From Flammula alnicola (lineage: Eukaryota > Basidiomycota > Agaricomycetes > Agaricales > Strophariaceae), in assembly GCA_015499995.1 (NCBI GenBank), contig JADNRV010000043.1, forward strand, positions 186,001-250,000: DNA of 64,000 nt, in the 5' to 3' direction. The translations under genes and the position numbers were made by a program. Shown here in pieces: positions 33,764 through 46,920 of this stretch; within the stretch, counting starts at the first letter, position 1, and each line of letters opens with the position of its first letter. A model generated the notes under the pieces. That model searched no databases, was not told the origin of the DNA, and was given only the letters and a program-made list of their open reading frames with translations.

Positions 33764-34153
33764 AGGGGAAGAGGTTAGAGAAACTAAGAGACAATGTTGA
33801 GTAGTAGTAATACAAGTACAAGAGAGGTTGGACGCGATCGAAGAGAGTCAGTTCAGTACGACGTAATCGTGTTTGGATTTGGTGATTCTGCCAAATAACG
33901 GCCAAAAAAGGGGGCTTGGAAGCTTCGTTGGGACTCTCAACTGATAGATTCTTCACTCAATCCACGTCTCTTCTTACAATGTGAGAACTTCGAGCGACTT
34001 AACTCATTTATTTCCCTAGTATTGTACACGCGCATTGGCATTATAAGTATTATGTGGGCGTAAAAGACACCCAAAGGAATCAAATCATTTTATTACAACG
34101 CAGTCTCTTTTCGTGCTTCATTGCGTGGGGACCAATGGTATGTAATCTCCACC

Positions 34154-35320
<1,167 letters not shown>

Positions 35321-35356
35321 GGTTCAGGTTCGATCCCTTTCCATTCCACCCGACTG

Positions 35357-35366
35357 CCTTTTTATA
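35357..35366 (-). promoter_or_regulatory. TATA box of the thiazole synthase gene
   Basis: TATAAAAAGG on the minus strand ending 37 nt before the start codon. Strong TATA elements are common on highly expressed genes, and Thi4 is usually one of the most abundant messages when thiamine is scarce. Confidence 0.55.
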
Positions 35367-35379
35367 CTCGGTGCATGGG

Positions 35380-37199
35380 AGAATTACTCAAAAAGCCTCC
35401 ACGATAAGGCCTTGGTATGCGCTCATTTCTGTTTAAAGCACACACGTTGATACCGGGCTTTGAATCTGGAATATCAAAGTGAGACCTTTGGAGCGACTTG
35501 AAGCCGATTTCCATGAATATTCTTAGATGCGCGGCCCGAAGATTAAATGTGCCTCCTTGTGATGGAACCCTTTCTACTGGCCCCAAGGCGGGCAACTTCG
35601 ACGGCAAGACAAGAATTTTGAAATTTGTTCGATGTTCTTCTCGGATTTCTTGGGTCGAGGATACGGACGTCTGATGCGAACTTTCTGGCCAACTTATTCC
35701 CACTGAAAGACTGAAAGACCTTCACAAATGTGGATCCATAAGTATGCATGTGGGATATTCGAGATTGTCTACTGTCTTTCAGATCCAGGTTGTGCACTGG
35801 AAGGAGCAAGGTGCTCTGTGGAGTGGATGTACGGTATATTCGTGGTGATTGGAAGCATCTCAACAATATTTGACTGCCAACGATAGCTGATTCTCTGCCC
35901 GTAATAGGCCACCTTGCTCTCCTGTATACTCGTCGGCAGCTCCTCGAACTCGCCTTTCTCAAAAGGATGTCAAGCTATAACTTGGTAGTTTCGAAAGTCT
36001 GCCTCAAGAGCGACCACCAAGCTGCCCAACTTACACAACTAAATGCCTCCGAAATCTCTATTTAAAATTTATGGTAAATGCTTCTATCGCTTCGGTCCAA
36101 AATGTTCAAGCTTTCCGAACTCACGTCTGGTCGCTGCTATATCTTCGCCCTCTTCAGGAATTATTTCTTCTGACAATCAATTTGACTATGACTCGCGGAA
36201 TGATTTTACCGAGGCCTCGACAGGACGGAAGTCCCATCTCGCGACGTCCATGAGTTAGTGGAGGAGATTTTGGGAAATGTTTCATTGGAAGGATCTCCAT
36301 TTGGCACTCAAGCGCTTAAGCGCCCGAGCTTGTGGACTAGGTCTTGTTAATTCTGAACAGAATTCGAATACCTTTTCTTGGACGACCGCCCGTACGTGCG
36401 CTTATGTGCATCCTTGCGTCACTCCTTTGTCGGTCCCTTTCTTCCCTGTCCTTCTGTTCGCTGCCCTCTTTGAACTCAGTTTCGGAACTCAGTTTCGGAT
36501 CTCACTACGACAACGGGTCATTTATCCGGCAAGCATGCGATAGCGTTGGAGAATGATTCATGTGTGGTTGCGCGCTATGTTCGGAGGGTTGACGGTCGGA
36601 TATATGCTTTCTTTCCTCGCCCTCAGTATTCAGACGGCTTCGGGGCGCAGGTGAGTGGGGCTGACTACATACCCTGCTGGAAGATTGAACGTTCATATAT
36701 GCAGAAATACTCATTATATTCGGAAGCATCCCTATAACTCCTTGCTCATTTGAGGCCTAGGCTTATTCTTCAAGTCTCCCGGGCCTGCTTTCGGTCTTTA
36801 GATGGCGCAGTGCAGCACCAAGGATCCACATGTTACGTGTAGCATACTAAAGCAGGAATCAGATCTAAGAATAGACAGGAATTCCATGATTTGCTGAAGT
36901 TCCCACTGGCCATGCCGAGTTGTTCGTAAAAAAAAAGTCATTGGAGCAGCCCGTTCCCATCGTTCAAATTCTTTACTGCGTCCCCGGTCCTGTCTCCGAT
37001 TTTGAAGGAGACAATCAGTGTCCGCTCCGTTCGTTTGATCAAAAGATAGTTCTGGGTTATCGGTCAGTGCATTGCAGTTGACAACGTTGAAGTGGAAGGC
37101 ATGTCGGTCCGGCTTTATTCGGCATCTTGACTATCATTTAACCCCTTCTCTCGTACGAGTCGCATTTCCATTCTACAACCCCGTCTCATATCATCTAAA
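35380..37199. other. Long intergenic region, no convincing gene
   Basis: Several frames of 60-139 codons on both strands (for example 35543-35962 minus) have no motif and no consistent splice pattern. The last part is the presumed promoter of chorismate mutase. Confidence 0.4.
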
Positions 37200-38344
37200 A
37201 TGCCTTCATTGAATTTCATGAGCGGGGAAGACCCTCTATCGTTGGACCGCATTCGTTCCGTGCTGACCAGGCTCGAGGATACCATAATCTTTTCTCTCAT
37301 CGAGCGGGCTCAGTTTGCGCATAACCCGCGCATGTACCAACGAGGAGCGTTCAAGGAGCTCACAGATCTTGAATTTCACGGCAGTTGGCTTGAGTGGTTT
37401 CTGAAGGAAATAGAATCTTTTCATGGTATGCCACTATTTTATGACATCTATCGTTCAGTGTCTAATTCATCTGTCGTGCAAAAGCAAAGGCGAGACGATA
37501 TACAAGGTGAGAGACCTCGCACCTGTTTATCATCCTGCATCCATCGATAACAAGTTTCTCGCAGCCCTGACGAATACCCTTTCTCCTCTGATCTTCCGGA
37601 GCCTGTCCTTCCACCTTTAGACTTCCCTCCCATTTTATACCCAAACAAGATCAACGCCAATCCCTCGATACTCTCTTTCTACACGTGTGCCATCGTCCCT
37701 CGAATTACAAGACGAGAAACACTCACGCTCGCCGCGAAGAAACGGGCGCAGGGTATCATTGGGAGCGAAGAGTATGAAGATGATGGCAACTATGGAAGTG
37801 CTGCTACGCTCGACGTCGAGGTGCTCCAGTCGATAAGCAAACGGGTTCATTATGGTGTGCCACTTTTTCTCGTCCAGGATTAGGGTGCAGCAAGATTAAT
37901 CCTTTCTCTAGGCAAATTCGTATCCGAAGCCAAATTCTCGCAGAACCCTGCAGCTTTCATACCCCATATTCTCAAACCCAACCGGGAAGCTCTGGAGGCC
38001 CTGATCACGAAACCTGAAGTGGAGCGACAGCTTCTTGTGCGGTTACATAAGAAGGCTTCGACCTATGCCCAAGACATCGTCGCCGATGGCGAGACTCCAG
38101 TCAACGGGGTTAATGGAAAACTCAACAACTGCACTTCAAGTAAAATTGAAGTAGACGGTGTCGTTGACTTGTACGAGAGTTACATCATCCCGTTGACCAA
38201 AGAAGTCGAGGTGGGAGAAAATAGTCATATTCTTTCTTTGTGTTCCATGCTGATATTTGCGCTTAGGTCGACTACCTGTTAAACCGTCTGGAGGGATTGT
38301 CAGAGGAGGATATTGAAAATTTATCAAAATCTAAGGGACCGTAA
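37200..38344 (+). CDS. ARO7: Chorismate mutase
   Basis: Converts chorismate to prephenate, committing it to phenylalanine and tyrosine. Five exons (37200-37425, 37485-37506, 37565-37854, 37912-38210, 38267-38344) give 304 residues, including a 22-nt microexon. AroQ-type all-helical blocks: [60 protein letters not shown] followed by HYGKFVSE, FIPHI, and [20 protein letters not shown]. The arginines of LDRIRS and SKRVHYGK, the lysine that follows and the PLTKEVE segment correspond to yeast catalytic residues. GNYGSA is the effector (Tyr/Trp) site region, so allosteric control is likely retained. A second in-frame ATG six codons in (MSGEDPLSL) could be the start. Confidence 0.95.
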
Positions 38345-39063
38345 AATATTCACGTTATTTATCTTGCTCTGCTTTAGTTACTATTCCCCTTTTTTCTGCT
38401 TCACAAAAAAATGTCGACATTTTATTGGGCTGGGACAAGCAGTGCACAAGTGGTAAAGAGACAGAACATTCTGATACAGCGAAGTCCCCGATTAAAAACA
38501 CGGAACCCCATGGAAAGTTGTTTATGTCGAACTTGTCCTAGCTTTCGTTTGAGAAGAGTTCTTGGCTTTAAGGCGTCTTCCACCTCGATCGAATTTCCTC
38601 TAGAGCACGCGTAATCATGCCAACAACGGGTGGTAAGAGTGGAATAAGAAGCGCAAAAATGTACCGAAGTCATTGGGTATCTGTTACTCGCTTTGCTGTA
38701 GTGACTTCATAGCTGGCTCCTCATGAAGAAATGTTAACATTTATTGTCGAGCCAGCCTTGTGTATCCAAACGGTAAAGAAAAAGAGATCTCAAATCCGTA
38801 GCTAAATCCTCCATAAAAACAAAAAACAGAAATAGAAGACGTAATAAGGAGTGGTATAGGAAGACAAAGGGAATAAGCTAATGCACAATGCAAACAGATG
38901 AATGTCGAGATCGGAGAGGGTATGGCCATCGAGAGGGTAAGGGGTAAACATATAGTAGAACAAGGGAATCAAGCAGGAGATAGAAGCATATAAGAAATCA
39001 ATCACAATCCGAGATCTATATTTCATTGCATGAGCACGATCTGAGGAAACGACGAAGTTCTTG
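38345..39063. other. Intergenic between convergent genes
   Basis: 3' regions of chorismate mutase and the first septin-like gene. No further gene seen. Confidence 0.4.
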
Positions 39064-41202
39064 TTACGGACCTTCCAACAATCGTTGTCTTTCTTCGTCA
39101 GAAATATGACTGGTTGCGCGTCGGGCCAGAAGTTTTTCAGTCCTGTACTTCTCGTATAAGACTTCTTTAGTATGGGTTTTAAGCAGCTGCATTTAATGGT
39201 TGAGTATAAATCCAGTAGATCAAAAATATGGAGCCTGACTTTCAAGTGAGTGGATAGAACAGCGGTTCGTAAAGCAGCAAAATCGCAATGGTTGGGGTCA
39301 AGAACGTCGACTGTGCCCCATCTGAATTTTCTGATGAAGACACCCTTTAGGTCATCCGGAGGCCCTTGTTGAAGGAAGGAATAGTTCCGAGAACTATTCA
39401 CTGAAGCAGGGGTTTGGGGGACAATTTCCGCGGAAACGTGGCCATCTTCGGAAGGTTGTTGACTCGGAGACGGCAATGTCAAAGCACTGTCTGTTGAAAC
39501 AACTCTGGGACGACGTTTGTTCGGCTCTGGAGCGATAAGGGCAAACGGCAGAAGCGCTGTGAGGTCAGTCTTCGCCACAATGTGCGCAGAGAAGCGAACG
39601 TTGGCTACGCTTTCCTTATCATTGGCATCAGGTGAGACAGGTCGTCCGTCGTCTTCGGCTGCCTGAGAGAGATCACGACGAGATCTGGAACGCGAAAGAG
39701 CTCTGCCATGTCGGGTTGAACGAAGTTTGATGACGGGACGAGACTGTCTGCCCTCGTCTTCCTCCCCCTCCTCACTCTCATCCTCCTCACCGACTTCAGG
39801 AATTCCGTCTCCATTGCCATTAGCATGTCCATTGGACTCGCTGTCGGGAACAGCAAAAGAAGTCTGTCTCTTGGGGGTGGCGCTGGGATCAGCCTTCTTT
39901 TTCGCCGGTCCAAATACACCAAAATCTATGCCTGCTTCCGCAAGCCCGGTGCGCACTGAAAGAAAGCCGATAAGCTTCGCTATTACGTCCAAAGAAACCG
40001 CTTGAAACCCACCAGCATTCTTGACTGCCAGCAATTTTTCGTCCGTCAACGAGTCTGCACGAGCAATGACAGGCAAAACATTGGTCCTAACAGACAACCT
40101 CCGAATAACTCGAATCTCAGCAGGAGACATCGTTAGCGGCGTATCTTCCTCGTCCTCCGACTCGTCGCCAGAGGATGTGTCAGGTACCAGGTCTGGTGGA
40201 TTTCGCATCGAAACAGTCGTTTCAGACCGTGTTTTACTTGGTAAGGAAGACAAGGCACGTCGAGCATCGGCGGTCATGATAGAAGCGGGGTCAATCATGT
40301 AGATGCAGCTGCGTTCCACAGTGAACTCGAATTCGACAGGGGTAAAACATCTAAACTCACAGATGGATATGTTGGTCTCCTTTGCTCTGTCGAACGACTT
40401 TGGATTCCTGCAATCATGGTTAGCGGCCTTCATCAATTTGTGAAACTTAGGGCGGTGCGTACCTCGCTCATGGTGTCCGCATATTGCGCGTCCACGTATT
40501 TGAGAACCGAGTTAACCTGACGTTCAAGCTTCAACTCCCGACCCTCCAAAAAGTCAAGCCCAGGTGTGTCGATGACCGAAAACAATACTCTGTCAAAGCG
40601 CGACTCGCATATCTCGACACAAGCAGTTTGGATAGCTTGTGTTGCCTTTGTTGACCCTTTAAGGAACCGATCCACGGCTGCCTTTTGATCGACAGTGGCA
40701 CCAGGAGAAGTGTCGGCTGTCTCCAGCAACAACCGGAGAAGAGAAGTCTTGCCAGTTCCCTTTCCACCAACGACCTAGCGGAACGGAAGGTAAGTTTCAA
40801 GCATAAATGCGAAGTGGGCGCACGACTGACCATAAGGTTGAACGTGGGCGGAATGCGCGCCCGCCTTTGGCTGTACCTGCCAGCCGTTAAAGGAGGCGTC
40901 TTTTTGTCGAAAGACGATGGCGGGCCGGACATGTACAAGGAAGATATAGGGCCATCGTGTGCTTTTCCTATGGACGGCCGAAATGGTTTATGGAAGGGTA
41001 TTGGAGCATCTGCTTGGAAAGAGGTTTTGGCCGCACCTTGGGGTTGGACAGCATCAGGAGGTGGCGACTGCCGAATGGCGGCTATATCCACAAGGTCTTC
41101 GGGCCATGGAATGCCTTGACTATTGAGCTCTGGCAGCGACGGGGAGGTCCTTATGCGAGGAGAGGCGGGCTCTTTCTTCGGCTTGCGGCGGAACGAAAAC
41201 AT
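39064..41202 (-). CDS. Septin-like GTPase with large internal insertions
   Basis: Multi-exon. After a basic N terminus (MFSFRRKPKKEP) and a Pro/Ser-rich linker comes FNLMVVGGKGTGKTSLLRLL (P-loop, exon join near 40780), FSVIDTPGLDF (G3), CIYMIDP, VLPVIARADSLT (the septin G4 position, usually AKAD), and then FRWGTVDVLDPNHCDFAALR and EVLYEKYRTEKLL, the septin C-terminal end. Unlike ordinary septins, an acidic Ser-rich insertion of about 50 residues follows CIYMIDP, and another of more than 100 residues follows the G4/FGVFG region. An intron (about 39959-40016) interrupts AVKNA/VRTGLAEAG. Stop at 39064-39066. Likely a divergent septin-family member at the cortex or septum, but polymer formation cannot be assumed. 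A tandem paralogue lies upstream on the same strand. Confidence 0.85.
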
Positions 41203-41654
41203 GACTGTCTCCTGTCAGCGGCCAGGAAGTTGTCAAGGAACAGCAGAAAGGGAGAAAAGAAACAAGGCAAAAGAGCGTTCGAGAGATAATGGACCTCAGA
41301 AAGTAAGCAGTAACGTCAGCAGCGGCGGGAAACCTGGCTGCCGCAAACAAGAGAAGCAGGAGACAAAGAAAACAACCGAACAATTTGGCATTTTTCGCGC
41401 CATTTGGACCAGTGAGGTACCGTAATTGATGTTTTGATCACGACCCCCACAAAGATCCCGAACAGAAAACAAACAATTGGACTATATTTCACTGACAACA
41501 AATACACATACAGATCCACTGCTATCGACAAAGAGAAGGATAGCTAGATACTGCCTATAGAGCCCTAAGTAAACCCTTTAAAACAGCCAAAACCAACAGG
41601 AGAACATGGGAGGAAGGGATAGTAATCTACAGATGAATATGATCGATCAAGCAT
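41203..41654. other. Spacer between septin-like genes
   Basis: Short same-strand spacer holding the 5' region of the first septin-like gene and the 3' region of the next. No gene seen. Confidence 0.4.
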
Positions 41655-44600
41655 TTAGGGTATACCAGCATGAGCTGGGTTGTTATCCATCCTCATTTTC
41701 TTGGGGGCCCGGCTTATGTCTGGGTACTCCAGAGGCCTTTTTAGGTCAACATCGTCGTTGAGGTGCATATCGACTTCGCGGATGTCGTGCACATCATTCC
41801 CAGTGGAAGGCGTCGGCACCATTCTGGAGGAAGGAGGGGAAACTGAGCGGGGAGAGTCTGCAGTTGCGCCTTTGGAGGTCGACGGCCGCCGCGCCTTCTT
41901 CTGAGAGCCATTGGAACCACCAGAGTCGTGCACATAGTTGCAGTCCAATTGCCTGCGAGCGCAGCTAGCGCAAGCAGGATGAGCTCCATCACACTTTGTC
42001 TTACGGGCTGTATGGGGAAAAAAGTCAGGGGGTTAAAATCGAACTGGAGCTGAATTAGAACATACCCCGACAAAAGTTACAAGCAACGACTTTTGGGCCA
42101 GAGCTAGTGGATTGACGAGAGTTTTTTCCGGGAACGGTGGCTGCCCGTTTCCGTTGAGCAGCTTGTAAATCAGAGGCTGGGCGAATGGGAGGCAGGGTTG
42201 GCGCGGACATCGGTGCAGGGGTGGGCGGTGAGGGTTCCGTCAACGGGAGGGTCGCAATATGGGGGACATCGTTGTCAGGGAAGTAGTTGCGGGAGCTTCC
42301 CATAACCGAGCCCGATTCGAGCTTTGGACGAGAGGAAGACCCTGCTGAGGAATCGTCTCTGCGTTCGCTCATAGCGGACATAGATGGTAGAGAGGGTGGA
42401 TATACCTCGTGTTGCTGCCGCCCTACATTAGAGCTCCTGCGGGACGGAGGCTGGGATGGAATTTCAGGCGAGACAGAAGGCTCATCTGCCTCTGGAGATC
42501 TATCATCGCCGCTTTCGCTGCCACTCTCGTCGCCTTTTCGTAGTCTTTGAGTCCCACGTCGTTTGTTTTGGGGCATATAATCGCAAGGATTGTTACGCTT
42601 TGAACATTGGCCGCATGTGGGGCGGCCGCCATCGCATTTGAGTTTCCTCGCTGAAAACAACGTGAGAAATAAGGCTACTTGGGACAGAAGAAATGGCCAG
42701 CTTACAGCGACAGAAGTTGCAAGCAACAGTTATCTTTTTAGTACGTTGTTTCGCCCCTGAAGGAAAAGATCGAGTTAATCAACGAACCGAATCACCACAG
42801 ATCGTCACTTACTAGGCGCATTAACTCTACTGCCGCTAGTGGTAGGGGTAGGATCTGGCATTGGACGAGGAGCAGACGAGTTGCGAACATCACCAGGATA
42901 CACATCACGATGCTGAACAGCAATAGGATGGCGATGGGTAGTAGGAGGCGGTGCGGTATCGATGGCTAAGATAGGTCTAGATGGGTGGGACATAGGAGGC
43001 ATGTGAGAGATGTGAGAGATAGAATGACGGGGAGAAGGACGGTTGTGGTGGGTGTAATCAACCCGGAACTTTTCGAATAGATACACTTGTGTATAGCGTT
43101 GTAGAGTCTATCAAAAAAGATTATCAGAGATGATCAAGCGACCTGGAAGCAAGATTGACACTTACTTCCATGTGGTGAAAGATGGCAGTACGGAGCGATA
43201 CGAAGTCGCTGTGGTTGGAGTCCAAGACGTCCAAAGTGCCCCATCGGTAGGAGCGCACAAACTTTCCTCGAGGAAAGTGAGAAGATAATGAATAATGGGT
43301 AGAAGGAGTGTACTGCTGCACCAGCTCATGTCGCGAGGGCAGCCTTCTGGAGACGCCGTCGCTATGAGAGTACATGTCTGGAGAAATAAGTGCATATGGT
43401 AACCGGAGCAAAGGCGGCGAGGTGGGCGAAGTAGGCGGTGTGTTCAGATTGGAGGACGACGCTCCGTTGGGCCCATGGCCATACCCATTAGATGAATCCG
43501 GCCTATTAGCCGAAGAGTGGTCGTCTTGGGCATGCGCCAAGGGAGGGTCCGTGTCGAAGATGCCAAATCCTATACCGGCGTCCGCCAGGTCCCTGCGAAT
43601 GGCGAGTTTGACAGCCGCCAATCGATCGTTCGATAAGATATCAGCTCGGGCTACCACAGGGAGGACATTGACACGTCCCGAGAGACGGCGAATAGCCGTA
43701 ATGTCTGCCTGTGGCAGGCTTGGCCTGGCGAGCAGGGGGTTCGTGGTAACGGGCGGCTCAAGGATGACCGGTTCGTGATCTGGCTGGGAGAAGCTGTTGG
43801 TACGGGTTCGGGGAATGAGCGGGGCAGGCGGCCCCGGAACTGACGGCGGTAGGATTTGGTCCGGGTCCAAAAAGTAGATGCACCTAGAATATGATGGAAA
43901 GCAGGGTAAAGCATATGAGCGGTCGGCCTTCTAAATAAATGACTTGACTTAGGGGCGACGTACAAGTGGACGTAGCGGTCGCCGCTCTTTGCTTTCCACT
44001 CCTGCGGGCAGAAGAGAGGATACGTTAGCATGGGGGTGGGGGCGGATTGAAATTAATAGGCGCCTTACATCTTCAATTCCTTCAGCAAACCTGGAATCAA
44101 TATGGCGGACGGTCTCGCTGAGCAGGCGCTCCGCCGCAACCTCGTCTCTAAAGTCCAAGGAAGGTGTGTCGATGAGAGTAAGCCCAAGAGTCTGCTGCTG
44201 TCCGTTTCCGTCAAGGTCGAGGTTGATGTCAAGGGATGCAGCCCGTATGTACGACGTGTGGCCGCTGCAACCTTGGACGAATTTAGCGACAGACGCAAGC
44301 TGGTCCTTAGTGGTCCTCGGTGAGATTACGCTGGTGTCGAGGAGGAGGCGGAGGAAAGATGTTTTGCCTGATCCGAGCGCAGCGGCCAAGTGAGCACAAA
44401 AACACAACAACAGGGAGAGCTGCAGCGACCCGATGAAAGGCGCAAGGCAGCGGGGTGGACTCACCTCCTCTACAGCCGGCAACGAGCAGGTTGAACTCTG
44501 GCCGAGAGTTGTCTGGGACGAGACGGAGACAGAAGAGTCAGTGGTCTGGAACGGATGTGGCATATGAAAGTGGACGGGCAAGGCCATACCTGGGGCTTCG

Positions 44601-44701
44601 TGCTTGTGAGGCCCTGTCGAGGACGAATATGAGGGCCCGACGCCCTGCAAGACAGACCGATCCCCGTCGTCGTGGCGAATCCGATGGTCAGAGTTGTTCA
44701 T
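41655..44701 (-). CDS. Septin-like GTPase, apparently fused by splicing to two Zn2Cys6 clusters
   Basis: Begins MNNSDHRIRHDDGDR. The first half is paralogous to the gene at 39064-41202: GKTSFLRLLLDTS (P-loop split by an intron and one residue short in the simplest splice model), LTLIDTPSLDF, CIYFLDPDQI, NVLPVVARADIL, FVRSYRWGTLDVLDSNHSDF and TLQRYTQVYLFEKF. The frame continues past the usual septin end through a Pro/His-rich linker to NAP, then a 56-nt intron (42757-42812) and KKITVACNFCRSRKLKCDGG with RPTCGQCSKRNNPCDY, a full Zn2Cys6 cluster. A second cluster follows: VVACNFCR, intron, ARKTKCDGAHPACASCARRQ and LDCNY, then a Ser/Pro tail to the stop at 41655. If the 56-nt intron is retained, translation stops two codons later (NAPSK), giving a septin-only product. 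The alternative is two separate genes, with the zinc-cluster gene starting in an unseen exon. Confidence 0.65.
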
Positions 44702-45331
44702 GATGGACGACAACGAACGGGCGGAAGCCAGAACGGGGAAAGCAGGATTGCCCGCACACGCACCCAAGCGCTTCAAGTCGCAAACTCTGATGCGAGAACC
44801 GAACTCGCTTATTCCCACCGAGCCAATCGGAACAATTCAAGGTTCAAAATATACGGCTTTCTCTCGTCCGTGCTCATTATACATCCGCCAAATTGCATTC
44901 AGCGCGACACAACCTGTACACTAGTGCTAGATACAGCGAAAAATACGTATAATCATCAAAAGTAAAGCAAAATTAAGGTGACCACCTCCGTGCAGAACAC
45001 CAGAATTAGGGTACGAATATCGTGGGAGCGGTCGGTATGCGCCCGAAGAGCGCATGTAAGTCGCTAAGAAAAGAGTGGATAGCAACAAGAATACGTAAGT
45101 AGAAGCCCAGGAGGATCTGTCATTGGTGGACATGGAAGGAATGAATGTGGGGAAGATATGGGAAGGCACCGAATCAAACCAGATAGCGGCTCTGATGAAC
45201 ACCTGGCCGACTTCTGGACCAAGGCAGACACATCATCGGAGAGAATTACACACCTTGGAGGAGGTGGTTATGTCGTGGGTGAATTGTCCGGAGGACCCTT
45301 GTGATCCGTAGTACTGATCAAGCGCATCTTT
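44702..45331. other. Intergenic, no gene seen
   Basis: Holds the 5' region of the septin-like fusion gene and the 3' region of the Zn2Cys6 gene. An in-frame ATG at 44818 could extend the former by 39 residues. Confidence 0.4.
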
Positions 45332-46920
45332 CTATTCATTCCTTTCTGCATCCGACCGATCTTCTGAGCTTGTTTCCCGACTCCGGGGAGTCCGTGTACG
45401 CGCGTAATACTCTCTCATCAATTCCGGATCTGGGGCCGACGGATACCGTGGGGCTGACGTGGGTTGGAAGGAGAAGGTGTCGAGTGAGCTGAGAGACATG
45501 ACGGACGTGTATGGGCGGAGCTCCGGGGCGAGCGCGTCGAGCTCATACTCGGGCACGACGCTAGGCGGTCGATCAGTCACATAATTAGAACTCGAGCTTG
45601 AACGACCCAACCGTGAGGCGCTTGCTTTCCTTGGCCGGCTTCCTCTCGGAGCTTTGCCTGGCCCACGCCGCCTCGGTGTTGAGACATATTCACATTTGAG
45701 CTTCCGCGCAGTACAATGTGAACATGTGGGTCGGGCGCCATTGCAGCGTAGTTTGCGACCTAACAGCGAAACCCCGAAAGAAGATGTTATCACCTCCGAA
45801 CGTCTGGTATAAATATAGAGCTTGCCTCGGCAAAAATTGCACGCCACTGCCGTTTTTCGAGGTTTTCTTTGCTTTCTTGAATTGTCGTCGTCGACAGATT
45901 CTGCTCTTCGCCTCTTGCTATCGCGTGAGCCTCCGTCGTCGGTGCTGCCGAGATCGCCTGGAAGCGAATCTGATCGATACATGGACGAGCTTTCAGCACG
46001 ACTAGGACTCCTGAAGTGACCAGGGGGCGAAGTTGACAGTGAGAGATTGCCAACAGGGGGGTAAGGGTAAGGCTCATGTCTGAACGAGAACGCTTCGTCC
46101 GAGTCCGGCAGGAGCAATTGGGGTGGCGGTGGCACTCCTTGGAAGTTCTGTGGAGAGTGTGGAAAATAACTTGTAGCTATTTTAAAATATCGGAAAGATG
46201 AATTAGCGTGTTCGCCGTGACGCAGATAGAAAAAAGCGGCGTACGCTGGTGATGCTGCACGGGAAGGCCGGGTAACGAGAAATACGGGTCCCTCTCGGCA
46301 TCGCGTCTTACGACATCCCCAAATCCAGACTCGTGTTCGTAATTGGTATCTCCTCTACCAAATGCATCAGAGTGCGACGCGACGCGTGGGGACAAACTCG
46401 AACCGCGTCGATTTCGTCCCTCGCGCGACCCAGGATGCATCAACGAGGAAGGTCCCGCTTCACCATCGCTCCAGGCCATCCGCTGTGACATATATTCTCT
46501 TGGTGCGAGTGGAGGGGGAAACGTATAACTGGGGTTGCGAGAGGACATGTTAGGCCGTGAAGAAGAGTGAAAAAGCGGATCACTGTAGATTGGACTGCCG
46601 AATCGTTGTGGTGGAATGGTCGACGTAAGCCTAGATAAATCAGGCAGGGGTGCTGGAGTTCCCCCCGCAGTGTCAAGTGGCGGCGCGTCATATAGAAAAG
46701 AGTGCGAGCTTCGATGCTGCTGTCTTGGAGGGACGAAGGGAAATAAGACCGGGGATACGGGGTGCTGCTGGTAATGCATTGCGAGCTGGTTGGGGTCATC
46801 TGGGTCAAGGGTGGTGCGTGTGGACGAGTCCCTGGGCTGCTGAGGAGCAGTGTATAGGTGGGGAAGGAGACTTCTGGGGAGGGAACTTTGGCGCTCGGGT
46901 TCGTTTCTGTCCATGGCCAA
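45332..46920 (-). CDS. Zn2Cys6 transcription factor
   Basis: The N terminus MAMDRNEPERQSS is followed by a Pro/Ser/Gln-rich low-complexity region, then an intron (donor GTACGC near 46240), PQLLLPDSDEAFSFRHEPYP, and the basic KRRRAESVDDDN and RKPRKTAVACNFCRGRKLRC. The cluster continues NGARPTCSHCTARKLKCEYV, giving six cysteines in C-x2-C-x6-C...C-x2-C-x6-C spacing. A basic Gly/Arg linker and a short tail follow; no fungal-specific middle homology domain is visible. The intron inside the cluster uses a GC donor (CGAG/GCAAGC). The same CNFCR intron position and wording occur in both clusters of the neighbouring septin-like gene, so these zinc clusters are probably duplicates. Presumably a nuclear DNA-binding regulator; targets unknown. 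Confidence 0.85.

Noticed and set aside
35321..35700. TPP riboswitch upstream of the thiazole synthase gene
   Set aside because: The TATA box leaves a leader of only a few tens of bases, and I do not see the conserved CUGAGA and pairing segments of a TPP aptamer.
35543..35962. 139-codon minus-strand frame upstream of the thiazole synthase gene
   Set aside because: No motif, Arg/Ser-rich composition and no consistent splice pattern; may be chance.
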